Assembly (NCBI GenBank): GCA_037903355.1
Contig: JBAJFE010000047.1
Span: 434,001-498,000, forward strand
Origin: Trichuris trichiura
Taxonomy: Eukaryota > Nematoda > Enoplea > Trichinellida > Trichuridae
DNA: 64,000 nucleotides
Direction: 5' to 3'
The notes beneath the pieces are model-generated. The model did not search any database. It was not told the DNA's origin and saw only the letters and a program-made list of their open reading frames with translations. Shown in pieces: positions 11,501-20,211 of this stretch. Position 1 is the stretch's first letter. Each line of letters starts with the position of its first letter. The translations under genes were made by a program, and so were the position numbers.

Positions 11501-12660
11501 CGTTTTCAAGCTTAAGATCTTGTGTTACGTGCTTAATCGATACACTGTAAGCTCGCATGCTATTATGTTTTTCCATTAGCTTAACCTAAGTCCAAACATA
11601 AGTTTTTTAGTAAGGATGGAAGAGCATGGGTCAGCATTGTTTTAAAAAAGAAACCTGCATATTTAGGCTACAGTACGACAATGAGTACTTAAAGAACAAA
11701 ATCCAAAAATTAATAGAAACTATAAGCCCTCCATACTCTACTAATAGTCTGTTCAAGGAATAAAATGGTGATTACAGAAATCGGGATACACTGAAAAATT
11801 TAATTTAAGACGTCCTTTTAATCTGCAAAGCAAACTTTTAACTAAGCCGACGCATTCAAAATAATATATGCCAATTACTGTTAGAAAAAAATGTTTTCCT
11901 AACTCGGGATAAATACAACACGTTATAAAATTTTGTAGGCAAATTTAAAATTCAAATTTGGGGGCGCGAGTACAATAGGGATACTGTATTTTAAGCGCAC
12001 TTGGCGAATATACATAATTCGAGCGAATTCGCGCTTTTTTCTTCTGTTTTTAACAAAAGGATGAGATATTTAAATCAGCTATTCGGAAGTTTATTTGTTT
12101 GTACAAGTTTATTAAGGTGAACTACTCGACTGACCATTTAAAAAGACAGAACAATGAAAGGACAACGACAAGTAAAACTAAAAGAACAAAAGCATGCTAG
12201 AACAATTTTGTAGCTTTTACGTTTTACCAATTTTTATTGTTTCCGTATGGTAGCCTATTGATGCTTAAACAGAACCGAATAAACCGCTGGCCGCAGTGCG
12301 ACGGCTCCTGAAAAATAAAAAATCACTGAAGAAAACTGCTATTATAAAAAAAATTGTCTTCTGTTATTTGTTTGAGCTGACGGGAACTGCCCTGAATGAT
12401 TAGAGTTCCAAATCAACTTTTTTGAGTAATAATAATAGCAATAGAATCGAATACCCAAGTTTTTCATGATGCGAGTAATCTCTTTTCCGTCTGAACGGTT
12501 CCGACGGCTCAGGCAACTTGAAAAACAATCTTTTAGAGACCAGTCGACTATCCGAAGGCGTCAAGTGCAGTTCGTTAAGCGGCCTGAAGCGGCTACATCC
12601 CGCTGAAGACCACAACGAGTTGTGAACACGAGCCAAGCGAGTCATGAAACTCGGCACCAT
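8580..12660 (-). CDS. COQ10: Coenzyme Q-binding protein COQ10 (START-like), complete, split by a retroelement-bearing intron
   Basis: Mitochondrial lipid-binding protein of the polyketide cyclase/START fold, needed for coenzyme Q function in the respiratory chain. Exons on the minus strand are 12660-12455, 9126-8931, 8868-8767 and 8714-8580; phases agree and give 212 residues. The first exon has an in-frame TGA directly before its ATG. It encodes an Arg/Ser-rich probable mitochondrial targeting segment, then RKRDYSHHEKLG, matching the family's RKEYSERRILGY stretch. Exon 2 holds NRYKEFVPWC and VGFPPVVESYVS; exon 4 holds SLFFDEVTKKMIVAFTERA, all family hallmarks. Intron 1 (3.3 kb) contains PLE-A in the opposite orientation. 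Intron 2 (8930-8869) has a GC donor (AAG|GCAAGT). The family call is secure; the exon 1 link rests on the phase match and the GY(S/P) junction. Confidence 0.92.
8869..8930 (-). other. GC-AG intron in COQ10 (intron 2)
   Basis: The donor on the minus strand is GTTAAG|GCAAGT, a perfect GC-class donor; the acceptor is ACTATTTAG. Splicing joins RPYLVK to SVSSDTRLF, matching the family's PHLVKASCTDGRLF region. Reading through meets a TGA within three codons. Confidence 0.8.
9185..9198 (+). repeat. Left target-site duplication of PLE-A
   Basis: AAGCTTAAGATCTT occurs here and again at 11508-11521, immediately bracketing the element. Confidence 0.9.
9237..10613 (+). pseudogene. PLE-A reverse transcriptase / GIY-YIG endonuclease, frameshifted
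   Basis: Three overlapping reading frames (9237-10004, 9983-10180, 10104-10613) together resemble one PLE polyprotein lacking its N-terminus. Visible motifs in order: LYGLPKVHKP, SYDVKDLFPSIP (RT motif A region), QSNGVSMGSPLSPVLAE (motif B), CVDDIFVII (motif C, with Cys where PLE-B has Tyr), KTRVYRKPTHTDQYL, and C-terminally GLIYAVECSCSGIYIGETG with RFNEH, the GIY-YIG nuclease core. Two frameshifts lie near 9983-10004 and 10085-10110. The frame then runs into the nested foldback at 10569. Not expected to be functional. Confidence 0.9.
10569..10735 (+). mobile_element. Nested 167-bp foldback element inside PLE-A
   Basis: Flanked by a 12-bp duplication AACGCGAAAGCC (10557-10568 and 10736-10747). 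PLE-B, which lacks the insertion, has this sequence once. The two arms (TCATTGTTTGGTTTC... and its complement) meet at a TTATTAATAAA-rich centre. A tail of 36-37 nt lies outside the right arm and contains GGTCCCGTACGAAGACACTA, as at the PLE-B right end. It has PLE termini without any coding body and no hammerhead-like core. Confidence 0.85.
11379..11406 (+). ncRNA. Hammerhead-ribozyme-like core at PLE-A right end
   Basis: CTGATGA, then C, then the stem GGGTC-(TCGAAT)-GACCC, then GAAA. Penelope-like elements are known to carry hammerhead motifs in their terminal repeats. One departure: an extra C sits between CTGATGA and the stem, either unpaired or pairing with the G of GAAA. The downstream AGCTCCGGAGTC gives a possible short stem III and a TC cleavage site. 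Activity is unproven. Confidence 0.45.
11508..11521 (+). repeat. Right target-site duplication of PLE-A
   Basis: Exact copy of 9185-9198 (AAGCTTAAGATCTT). Confidence 0.9.
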
Positions 12661-14726
12661 TCATAGAGTAACCGGTCGCCCTGAAAACGAATGGCAGCAG
12701 TATAACAGACGACCAACTATACTTAGTCAAAGCGAGAGAAAAAAGTTTTCCTAAAAGCAGTGACAGATAAGCGCGTACAGACGAGTGAATGCCAAAAATA
12801 GTAAAATGAAAAACTTGAACACGAGCACGCTGTCACCATACTCAATTAATCATTCTGCTGACTTCAGGGACATAATGTACAAGTTTGGCTACAAATTGTA
12901 GAGTAAACCATGAATAAATACTTTTCTCAATAAAATGCGATATTGCGTATTGAAAATTTTTTTAAAAAAATTTTAGCACTACAGTCTTTTCGACTGGTAA
13001 AATTTGCGCAGTAAGACTCAATGAGGAAAGACAAAAAGATCGTATTGCAAATAAGGCATTCCCACGTTTATAGATGCTAAATGCCAGCATGAATGATTTG
13101 CAAGTACGATTGAGAGAAGATTAACAATAGAAACCTGTTGTGCATCTCACCCATTTTTCAGTTTGTCGATCCTCATTTTTCAACATGACTGAGCCTTTAA
13201 AAGAATGCTGTAGACCAAAATCGCGTTCGTTTTAGGAAATATGCTTTTTTTGCAATCACAATCACGAAACTCGCCTACACTGTCTTCGGATTTCGAATAT
13301 GAAATAGCTTTAAAGTGGTGAGCTGAAACGACGTGATAATTTTTGAAAATAATCTCTTTGCTGTAGTTACGACACAAACAATGCAAAAGCTTTCCCCGCT
13401 GTCGGAAGTGAGCTTTCTCTTTTCACTTCCGTCGAAATATCGAATCTCGCTGAATACTGGACATCATTTGACGGGAATTCGCCTTTTTATAATGTTTTTC
13501 GTTCACAGCTTTGCTTTAGTTATCGTTGATGTCTGTTATCAAACTATACAAATGCCATGCCAACGAACGATTGAACAAATTGTTAGAGAAAATGCTGAAA
13601 AAATTTTCGCACATTTTGAAACTGCTCTTATTCTGCCATTAGCAATGTTAAGGATAGGTAAATTGGGCTAAAGTTTGTGTCTGCATCGTTCCAGAACAAG
13701 AGCAGTTTTAAAACATGAAAATTTGTCCTGTACTTTTTTTCTAAACATTTGGCCACCCATCCGTTGACAATGCTTTCATATAGCTTAATCACGTACATAA
13801 ACGGCAACAGAAAAATCTTTGACTGAAGAACACAACGAAAATAACAGCACTTCTCGAGACGCACACCACTATGTACAGTATGAAAAGTGAATGCAGGTGC
13901 ATTGAAGTGAAAATTTAAATTTCAGCTGGTCATAGTTTTCTTTTAATTACGACTACTGTACGCTGTCTACGCTTAAGCTAAAAACGGACGGTTACTTGGT
14001 CAACAGTTGCCAGCTTTGGATATACCGGCTAATGCACCCAAAAGTGGCGAGGATAAAACAATTCATCGCTGCGTCCTGTCGGTCAAGCAGTGCTCCATTT
14101 TCTTTTAAGCTGGAAGCATAATTACGTAATTCTTCTGTCAAAAATGACGTAAGCTGTCTTATAACATTTCATCTATAATGAGACAACGCCTTTTTTGCTT
14201 TTGTAGAGACTAATGATCAATGATCTAACGAAAAGCTGCCTACAAACTACTCCGTCTTTCGCATCTGATTAAAAAGAGCGAAAATAGTAGAGGAGTATGC
14301 AAAAACGTCATTAATGATATTCAGGTTCATTACGGTCATATAAAACGATTGAGGGGCATTCCTTTGGCGGAATGACGACACCCACCTGAAAGGACTGCAA
14401 GCAAACGGTTCTTCTTTGTTTCACATAACCTGAACAAACTGCCTGTCCATGGGTTCACTATGTCGGAAAAAATTCTCATATTAGTATCGAACCTATCTAT
14501 CATTAAGCAACCGTACATTGCGCGAACGCCCGCAACTGCGCAACAATTTCGCGCTATTAAATGTCATTGCAACAAGCTTCTATTGGGCTGCATTGCAGCG
14601 CAAACAATGAACAACAACACGACGGTCAAATATGCTCGTCAACAGCAATTCAAATGCGATAAGGGCGCCAAAAAACGAAACAACCAATGGACGAACTTTT
14701 ATTCTTTTCACGTGGACGGCTGAAGA
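12661..14726. other. Region upstream of COQ10 with no recognised gene
   Basis: About 2 kb of AT-rich sequence. Reading frames of 60-112 codons occur on both strands (for example 13333-13671 plus), but none shows a recognisable motif. The COQ10 promoter should lie at its left end. Confidence 0.4.
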
Positions 14727-15047
14727 ATGAGCACTCATGAAGGCACGTCCTATTCTTCGCCTGAAGATTCGCTCAGCTGCAAATCTTCGTCTGAAAAAAA
14801 ATGCACTTTACATGACTGCGGTAACGCCGGTTGCCAAAAAAGACATTTTCGACAGTTACAGAGTGTTAGCATAGCCAAGCAAAAGAACAAAGCAATTATT
14901 GAGCAATATGCAAATGCTTTATCTCGAAAAGGCGACTTCCAGCTTCGTGGACCCTAATGAAGAGATCACTTTTGGCGCAGCTACGTTACAGTTCACCTCG
15001 CGTCAAAAGCGAGCTTCGCCTTGTGCAAAAAGAAAACTAACATGGCT
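14727..15047 (+). other. Unidentified open frames abutting the PLE-B insertion
   Basis: A 76-codon frame (14727-14957) reads SSPEDSLSCKSSSEKKCTLH and then a Cys/Lys-rich segment. An overlapping frame continues to the PLE-B target site (SFVDPNEEITFGAATLQF, then RQKRASPCAKRKL). Both look less random than their surroundings, but I recognise no family. They may be exon debris of a gene interrupted by PLE-B, or chance. Confidence 0.2.
15034..15047 (+). repeat. Left target-site duplication of PLE-B
   Basis: AAACTAACATGGCT, repeated exactly at 17374-17387. Confidence 0.9.
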
Positions 15048-15121
15048 TCATTTGGTTGCTTCTTTTTGTACGAATTTTTATGTCCCGTTGAAAAAACTTT
15101 TATTACTAAAATGTCCGGAGC

Positions 15122-15149
15122 TTTCGAGTCATTCGAGACCCGTCATCAG
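15122..15149 (-). ncRNA. Hammerhead-like core in the PLE-B left repeat
   Basis: On the minus strand: CTGATGA-C-GGGTC-TCGAAT-GACTC-GAAA. One stem base pair has become G-T compared with the right-hand copy (GACCC to GACTC), which an RNA stem tolerates as a wobble. Confidence 0.4.
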
Positions 15150-15178
15150 CGGTCTTAAGTTGTAAATATGATTTTATC

Positions 15179-16700
15179 TTAGATCACCGCTTCAACACCA
15201 CCCCAAACTTAAGCCGATATGAGGTCAACTGCTTAAATCGACTTAAAAGGCAACCTAATAGAATTAAAACTAAAGCAGATAAAGGCAATAGAATTGTCCT
15301 ACTCGACAGAACCACTTACAACGAAAAAATGATAGCTATCTTGAACACCGACAGTTATACACCTCTGCCCAATGACCCTACAGAATTGTCATGGAAGAAT
15401 CTTCGTTCCCTTCTCATCACATACGGCACAGAAACCAAGGAACCAGAAATCATCAGGATAGCGAAGCATCATAGGTTCACATCAAATTACAGACCCCCTC
15501 AGCTCTACGGTCTGCCTAAAGTGCATAAACCAGAGGTCCCACTTAGACCAATAGTTTCCACAATTAACAGCACCACAAGTGAGCTCAGCCGATATTTGAA
15601 AAAGGTGATCAAACCACTAACTGGCAAAGAACCGTCCTTCATCAAAAATAGTAACACCTTCGTCAACGAAATACGAAAATACCATCTAGAACCGGACGAA
15701 ATCTTAGTTAGCTACGATGTAAAAGATTTATTCCCTAGCATTCCGATTTCAAAAACTCTCGATACACTATACAATCTCCCCAATACAGACACAAATTTGT
15801 TCACCAGAACCAAGTTAAATCCCTTCCACATTGTTAAGTTGGTATCATTCTGTATGCAAGAAAGCAATTACTTCATGTTTGATAATAAGTTCTACAAACA
15901 ATCTAACGGTGTCCCTATGGGCAACCCACTATCTCCTATCCTGGCCGAAATATTCATGGAGAGTTTTGAAAGGCAAATGTTGAAAACGGTAGATAGGCAA
16001 ATAGCTCCACGACTATTCAAAAGATACGTAGATGACATCTTCGTAATTATCAAAGATGGAAAGGAAGAAACAGTTTCTAGAATTTCATAACAGCGTATGC
16101 CCCAATCAAATCGTTTTTACAATGGAGAAAGAATCAAACCGAACCCTCCCCTTCCTTGACACACTGATTATTCGCACTAATCAAGGATTAAAAACCAGAG
16201 TTTACAGAAAACCAACACACACTGACCAATATCTTAATTTCTCATCGCACCATCCACGCTCAGTAATGCGCGGAATCCTCTCGGGAATGATTAACAGAGC
16301 AATCAATTTATGCAGTCCCGAATATCTCCAAGCAGAAATTAACTACATTAGAAAAAGCTTCTACAAAAACGGTTATCCTAAATCCTTTATCAACCAAGTG
16401 CTCAACCACAAGCTTCGCACACGCGAGTCTCTAAAGCAAAACACTACGCACGACACTTGTCTGGTTATTCTTTATGTGGCAGGTTTAGACGAAAAGATTG
16501 TCCAATTAGGAAAAAGATTAGGCTTCAAAGTCTTTTTCAAAGTTCGCCCAACCTCAGGGCAATTCTTCGAACGTTCTTGCTCACGGATTTACATTGGTGA
16601 AACGGGAAACACCCTGGAGCATAGATTCAATGAACACATAAAAAAAAACTCACAAGTTACAATAACGCGAAAGCCATACTTAACAATGGCACCAATCTAA
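15179..16700 (+). pseudogene. PLE-B reverse transcriptase with partial GIY-YIG domain, frameshifted
   Basis: The frame is open from about 15179. It begins in a KADKGNRIVLLDR-type PLE motif, followed by LYGLPKVHKP, SYDVKDLFPSIP, QSNGVPMGNPLSPILAE and the catalytic YVDDIFVII. A one-base shift near 16064 moves the frame to 16056-16700, which continues to KTRVYRKPTHTDQYL. The GIY-YIG region has lost about 20 residues relative to PLE-A: GLIYAVEC is missing and RIYIGETG remains. The RT catalytic centre is thus intact while the endonuclease is damaged. Non-functional as it stands. Confidence 0.9.
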
Positions 16701-17235
16701 CCACATAGCGAGGCAGACCAATCGTGGACCCAAAAATTACAATGGAAAAAACCAAACAAGCCTCTGCCGTAGTGGAACACGCGACGCAATGCACGCAACC
16801 ACTCCAACTAAAAGTTTTATATTACGAAAACAATTTACGGTTAAGAAGAATTAAAGAAGCACTATATATTAGACATAATACGACTTACAGCCGCGATCAA
16901 GGAGTGGACATAAGTGGGATTTGGACAAATATTGTGACGCGGTATAATTGTTGCTCACTCAACAGATGAAATACAAAAACCGGGAAAGAAGAAAAAACAA
17001 ATAATTAGAACAAATTGAAATGGATAAGATTGCACTATATATGGAACAAAGAAAGAAAAAGGAAAAAGAAGAAAGAAAGAAGAAAAAATGAATGCAATAT
17101 GAAAAAAAGAATTGCGCTGACAGACTCAAATGCAAGAATCTACCAACGGAAAACTTTAAAAAATGCCCGCTTTAAAATCCTCGGAAACGATAGATGGCAT
17201 TCGCTGCCAAAAATCATATTTACAACTTAAGACCG

Positions 17236-17263
17236 CTGATGACGGGTCTCGAATGACCCGAAA
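17236..17263 (+). ncRNA. Hammerhead-like core at the PLE-B right repeat
   Basis: CTGATGA-C-GGGTC-TCGAAT-GACCC-GAAA, identical in the core to PLE-A. Downstream is AGCTCCGGAC rather than AGCTCCGGAGTC, so the usual UH cleavage triplet is not evident on this side. Confidence 0.42.
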
Positions 17264-17373
17264 GCTCCGGACATTTTAGTAATAAAAGTTTTTTCAACGG
17301 GACATAAAAATCCGTACAAAAAGAAGCAACCAAATGAAATTATACGGTCCCGTACGAAGACACTATATCTTCG

Positions 17374-17387
17374 AAACTAACATGGCT
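17374..17387 (+). repeat. Right target-site duplication of PLE-B
   Basis: Exact copy of 15034-15047 (AAACTAACATGGCT). Confidence 0.9.
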
Positions 17388-17709
17388 CTACGTTATTATA
17401 AACATTTTCCCGCTCTCAACAAAAATTGGCAAAGTTTTACACGGCCTTTAAAAGGCAGTTCAGTTTTCAACGTAACTTTTAAGATTTAAAGTTAATATTT
17501 TTATGGCTATGAAATTACGTAGCAAATTCATTTGTCCTATGAAGAAGACGGTATAGGTTAAGTTTTGCATTGAGCATAGAAAGCGGACCATAAAGAAAAG
17601 CGGTTTTCTTATAGCACAACTATCACTGTTAGAAGATACAATATAAGTACTAGTCAAACTTTGTATACTTTAAAGGCAGTATAATAGAACAAGAAAGATA
17701 ATTATTATG

Positions 17710-18641
17710 CTACTCACGTAGTTGGTTGAAAGCAGGTCGTTGTGTTTCAGTCGATTCCAACACTGCAGGTGTATCGGCAAATAAATCTGGCATGTCATCA
17801 GCAGTAGTCTCTGTTGAAGTCAACGCGGCTTCAAGTGTCTCGGCTTCAAACAATACAAGCTTTTCGGTAATAATAAAAAAAAGTACATTCATATTTTATT
17901 TATTTATGTTTAACTATCGGAATTATTTCCTGAACATTACCTATATCGTCATCGTCTTCCTTCCTTTCACTTGAAACACTCGACACACTGATATACTCAT
18001 CGGAGCTTGAGAGTTCTCTGGAATTCTCAAGATTCGAAGTAGGTTCCAATTCTTGCCGTCTATTGCTATTAAGCTGATTCCAAGTGCTTCGAATTGCCTG
18101 CAACGTTTCGCCTTCTATTTCACCACTATAATGATTGCAGTTCAAAGCCATTTCAGAAATTGTGAACAATTCTTCTTACCGCGTTTTCTTCACTTGAATG
18201 TTGTAAGTTAACTTTTCAAGAGTGAACGTCTTTGTGTCATGATTGAACAGCAACAAAAACTCTTTTTGGTGTAGCCGCTTTCCACCCTTATAAAGTGTTG
18301 CATCTTGGACTTCACCAGCTTCCTGCAAAACAAAATTAAAAGACGATAAACAGAGTGCGCCGATACGTACGTCCACTTTTGGTATCGTAACGGTAACTTC
18401 GTTATTTTCGGAAAACTCCACGTAGCTTTCCGTACATTCTTCAACTGAAGCTGGTTTAAAGTCGTCTAAGCAAAACTTGCCGTCAGCCGCCAATCAAAAT
18501 AATGAAACTCTTGTAGAGAATACACATACATCGAATTGTGTGGAAATAATGAGAGCCGCCTTTGCCTCCGAAACTATCGCCAAAGGTAAGGGCGTAGCGG
18601 CCTTCGAGAACCAAAGTACCTGTCTCGTCTATTATCTCCAT
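17710..18641 (-). CDS. EAF: ELL-associated factor (EAF), complete or nearly so
   Basis: Nuclear partner of the ELL elongation factor in RNA polymerase II transcription. Exons on the minus strand are 18641-18530, 18465-18371, 18322-18180, 18125-17941 and 17843-17710; phases agree and give 222 residues. The N-terminal EAF domain is recognisable: LTFGDSFGGKGGSHYFHTIR, DDFKPAS, EVTVTIPKVD, LYKGGKRLHQKEFLLLFNHD, FTLEKLTYNIQVKKTR. The C-terminal half is acidic and Ser-rich (SSSDEYISVSSVSSERKEDD), as in EAF transactivation regions. A GTGAGT donor-like sequence lies just before the final stop (CAACTAC|GTGAGTAG), so a further 3' exon is possible and the last few residues are uncertain. I recognise the family; orthology to EAF1 or EAF2 cannot be separated. 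Confidence 0.9.
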
Positions 18642-20138
18642 TGTTAACGGTTTTACCCAATTAAAAGCAACAAATGCCTAAAATGCATACGCTGATATGG
18701 TAAAAATACTAGTCTGCATTGGGAGTAATTTTTAGTGATTGAGTCAACTCTAAGTGTAAAAACGGGGACTTCGTCTCCCAGGAGCCCCACCGTCATACTG
18801 TAAGTTTGCCGGCCATCTTGTCCTGCCCTTACGTAAGCCTATGTCTAAACATAAGGCTTATTTCGTGGCTTAAATTTGGATAAGGGCAAAAATGGGTGAT
18901 TGGCATGCTCTCCAGTAAAGGTACAACAAGCTGAGGCCACGCTAACTAGAAAAGAACCTGCATTTCTCAGACGGTGAGGCGTCTAAGAGACAAGATCTGT
19001 AAACCGAATTTGCTGCAAATAAATAATCAGCGGAATAGCATTATGAAAAGTGAAATCAACGGTATTGATCACTTTCTTCACTACCTGTGGACGCTTAAGC
19101 TTATTCAAAATTCGCTACACCTGTGAAGCAGCACCTTAAACGAAAAGGAAAGCCGTGAACAAAATTAGAAATGCAAGCCAATTAAGTGAATGTCAAATTC
19201 AACAGTAGCGTGATTTCAACAAACCGGTATACGTTGACAAATAAATAAAAGCGCATCTGCATTGCATATACTGTTTGTAGAAATCAAGTTGTTTTTCCTA
19301 TCGTGTGATTAAGCCTACGAACTTCAGCTCTTTTGTTTTAGTTAATACCTCGATTCAAAATTACCATTTTGGTTGGAGAGCCGCTCATAACGATTTTAGA
19401 AGCTCACTAGAAATAACCGTGTGCTGCAACAGGTTCCAAGCAATGATCTATAACAGTGTTTCTCAAGCTGAGGGTCGTCAGGGCTCCCCAATTTTGATTA
19501 GCCAATTTCAAGTGTACTGATTGGCTGCGGCTAGTTTTCGCCAGTCTATTCTGAGTTTTTTTCCTATGGCGGTGGATTAATGCGCATGTTGCAAATAGTC
19601 AGATTTACTATGCTCTAAGCATTACTTTAAGTCATTAATGTAAAGACTGTAACCCAGACTGCATCAATATGCACCTTACATGAAATCACAAGTTTTGTAA
19701 ACGAGAGCAAAGAAAATTTGAAAGACTGAAGATTGCTTTAAAGATACTTTCGCAGGACCGTAAGAGCGTTACACAACCACTTTACTTCACACGCAAGTCA
19801 GAATACAATGAACGACAGTACTCTGTACTCGATAGACAGGTATATATCGTACGGTATTCTTTTTTGATGCTTAAGTAACAAGGATGGTCGCGGCAGGTAC
19901 AATACCTTGAAAGATAATGGAGGAATGTTCTTTTAACTGCCATCGAACGTTTGCGTAGTGGTGAAATAATTTTCCTCGACCGAGTTTCAACTCATAGAGA
20001 AACTGACTAGAAGTTTATAAACACTGCTTTCTAGAAGTAGCGAAACTGATAATATGCGACTAGCAAGCAGCACTTGACGGCCTTTTTTTCTCATGACTTC
20101 ATCTTAGGACAACTAGAAGAATTAGAAGCTTTATCATT
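18642..20138. other. Intergenic region between EAF and tRNA-Met
   Basis: No gene recognised. It holds a small hairpin at 18835-18860 (TAAGCCTATGT against ACATAAGGCTTA). At 19454 a lone CAGTGTTTCTCAA resembles the end of the hAT-type element at 45979, without a partner end nearby. Confidence 0.4.
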
Positions 20139-20211
20139 GCCTCGGTAGTGCAGTCGGCAGCGCGTGAGTCTCATAATCTCAAGGTCGTGGGTTCGAGCCC
20201 CACCCGGGGCA
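20139..20211 (+). tRNA. trnM-CAU: tRNA-Met (CAT), elongator type
   Basis: A 73-nt cloverleaf without intron. The acceptor stem GCCTCGG pairs with CCGGGGC (one T-G pair) and is followed by discriminator A. The anticodon stem TGAGT/TCTCA encloses the loop CTCATAA with anticodon CAT. The T arm GTGGGTTCGAGCCCCAC contains the B-box GGTTCGAGCCC. The closing stems and GCC...GGC end match animal elongator tRNA-Met rather than the initiator, which starts A and ends T. A T run downstream (CTTTT) can terminate Pol III. Confidence 0.95.

Larger units (their letters stand above)
9199..11507 (+). mobile_element. Penelope-like retroelement PLE-A, 5'-truncated and broken, inserted in COQ10 intron 1
   Basis: A 2.3-kb insertion bounded by the 14-bp duplication AAGCTTAAGATCTT. 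Its ends are inverted repeats of about 80 bp (9199-9279 against 11392-11471), containing CGGAACGGTTCCCG-type sequence and a CCGGAGCTTTCGGGTC block. Beyond the right repeat is a one-sided extension of 36 nt (11472-11507). The body encodes a reverse transcriptase and a GIY-YIG endonuclease, the combination that defines Penelope-like elements. A 167-bp foldback is nested at 10569-10735. The left hammerhead-like core is truncated; the right one (11379-11406) is intact. Orientation is opposite to COQ10. Confidence 0.92.
15048..17373 (+). mobile_element. Penelope-like retroelement PLE-B, 5'-truncated
   Basis: A 2326-bp insertion with 14-bp duplications, inverted terminal repeats of about 127 bp (15048-15175 against 17210-17337) and a 36-nt extension outside the right repeat (17338-17373). 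Each repeat carries a hammerhead-like core. The body encodes an RT closely related to that of PLE-A; the 3' non-coding parts also match. The RT begins mid-domain, so the copy was truncated on insertion yet still received an inverted repeat at its left end. It lies in the interval next to the 3' end of EAF. Confidence 0.93.

Noticed and set aside
9237..16700. LINE or retroviral origin for the reverse transcriptases
   Set aside because: Motifs (YGLPKVHKP, SYDVKDLFPSIP) with a C-terminal GIY-YIG nuclease and inverted termini identify Penelope-like elements; no capsid, protease, integrase or APE domain is present.
18835..18860. Short hairpin as a regulatory RNA
   Set aside because: The 11-bp stem with a bulge is too short to separate from chance in 64 kb of AT-rich DNA.
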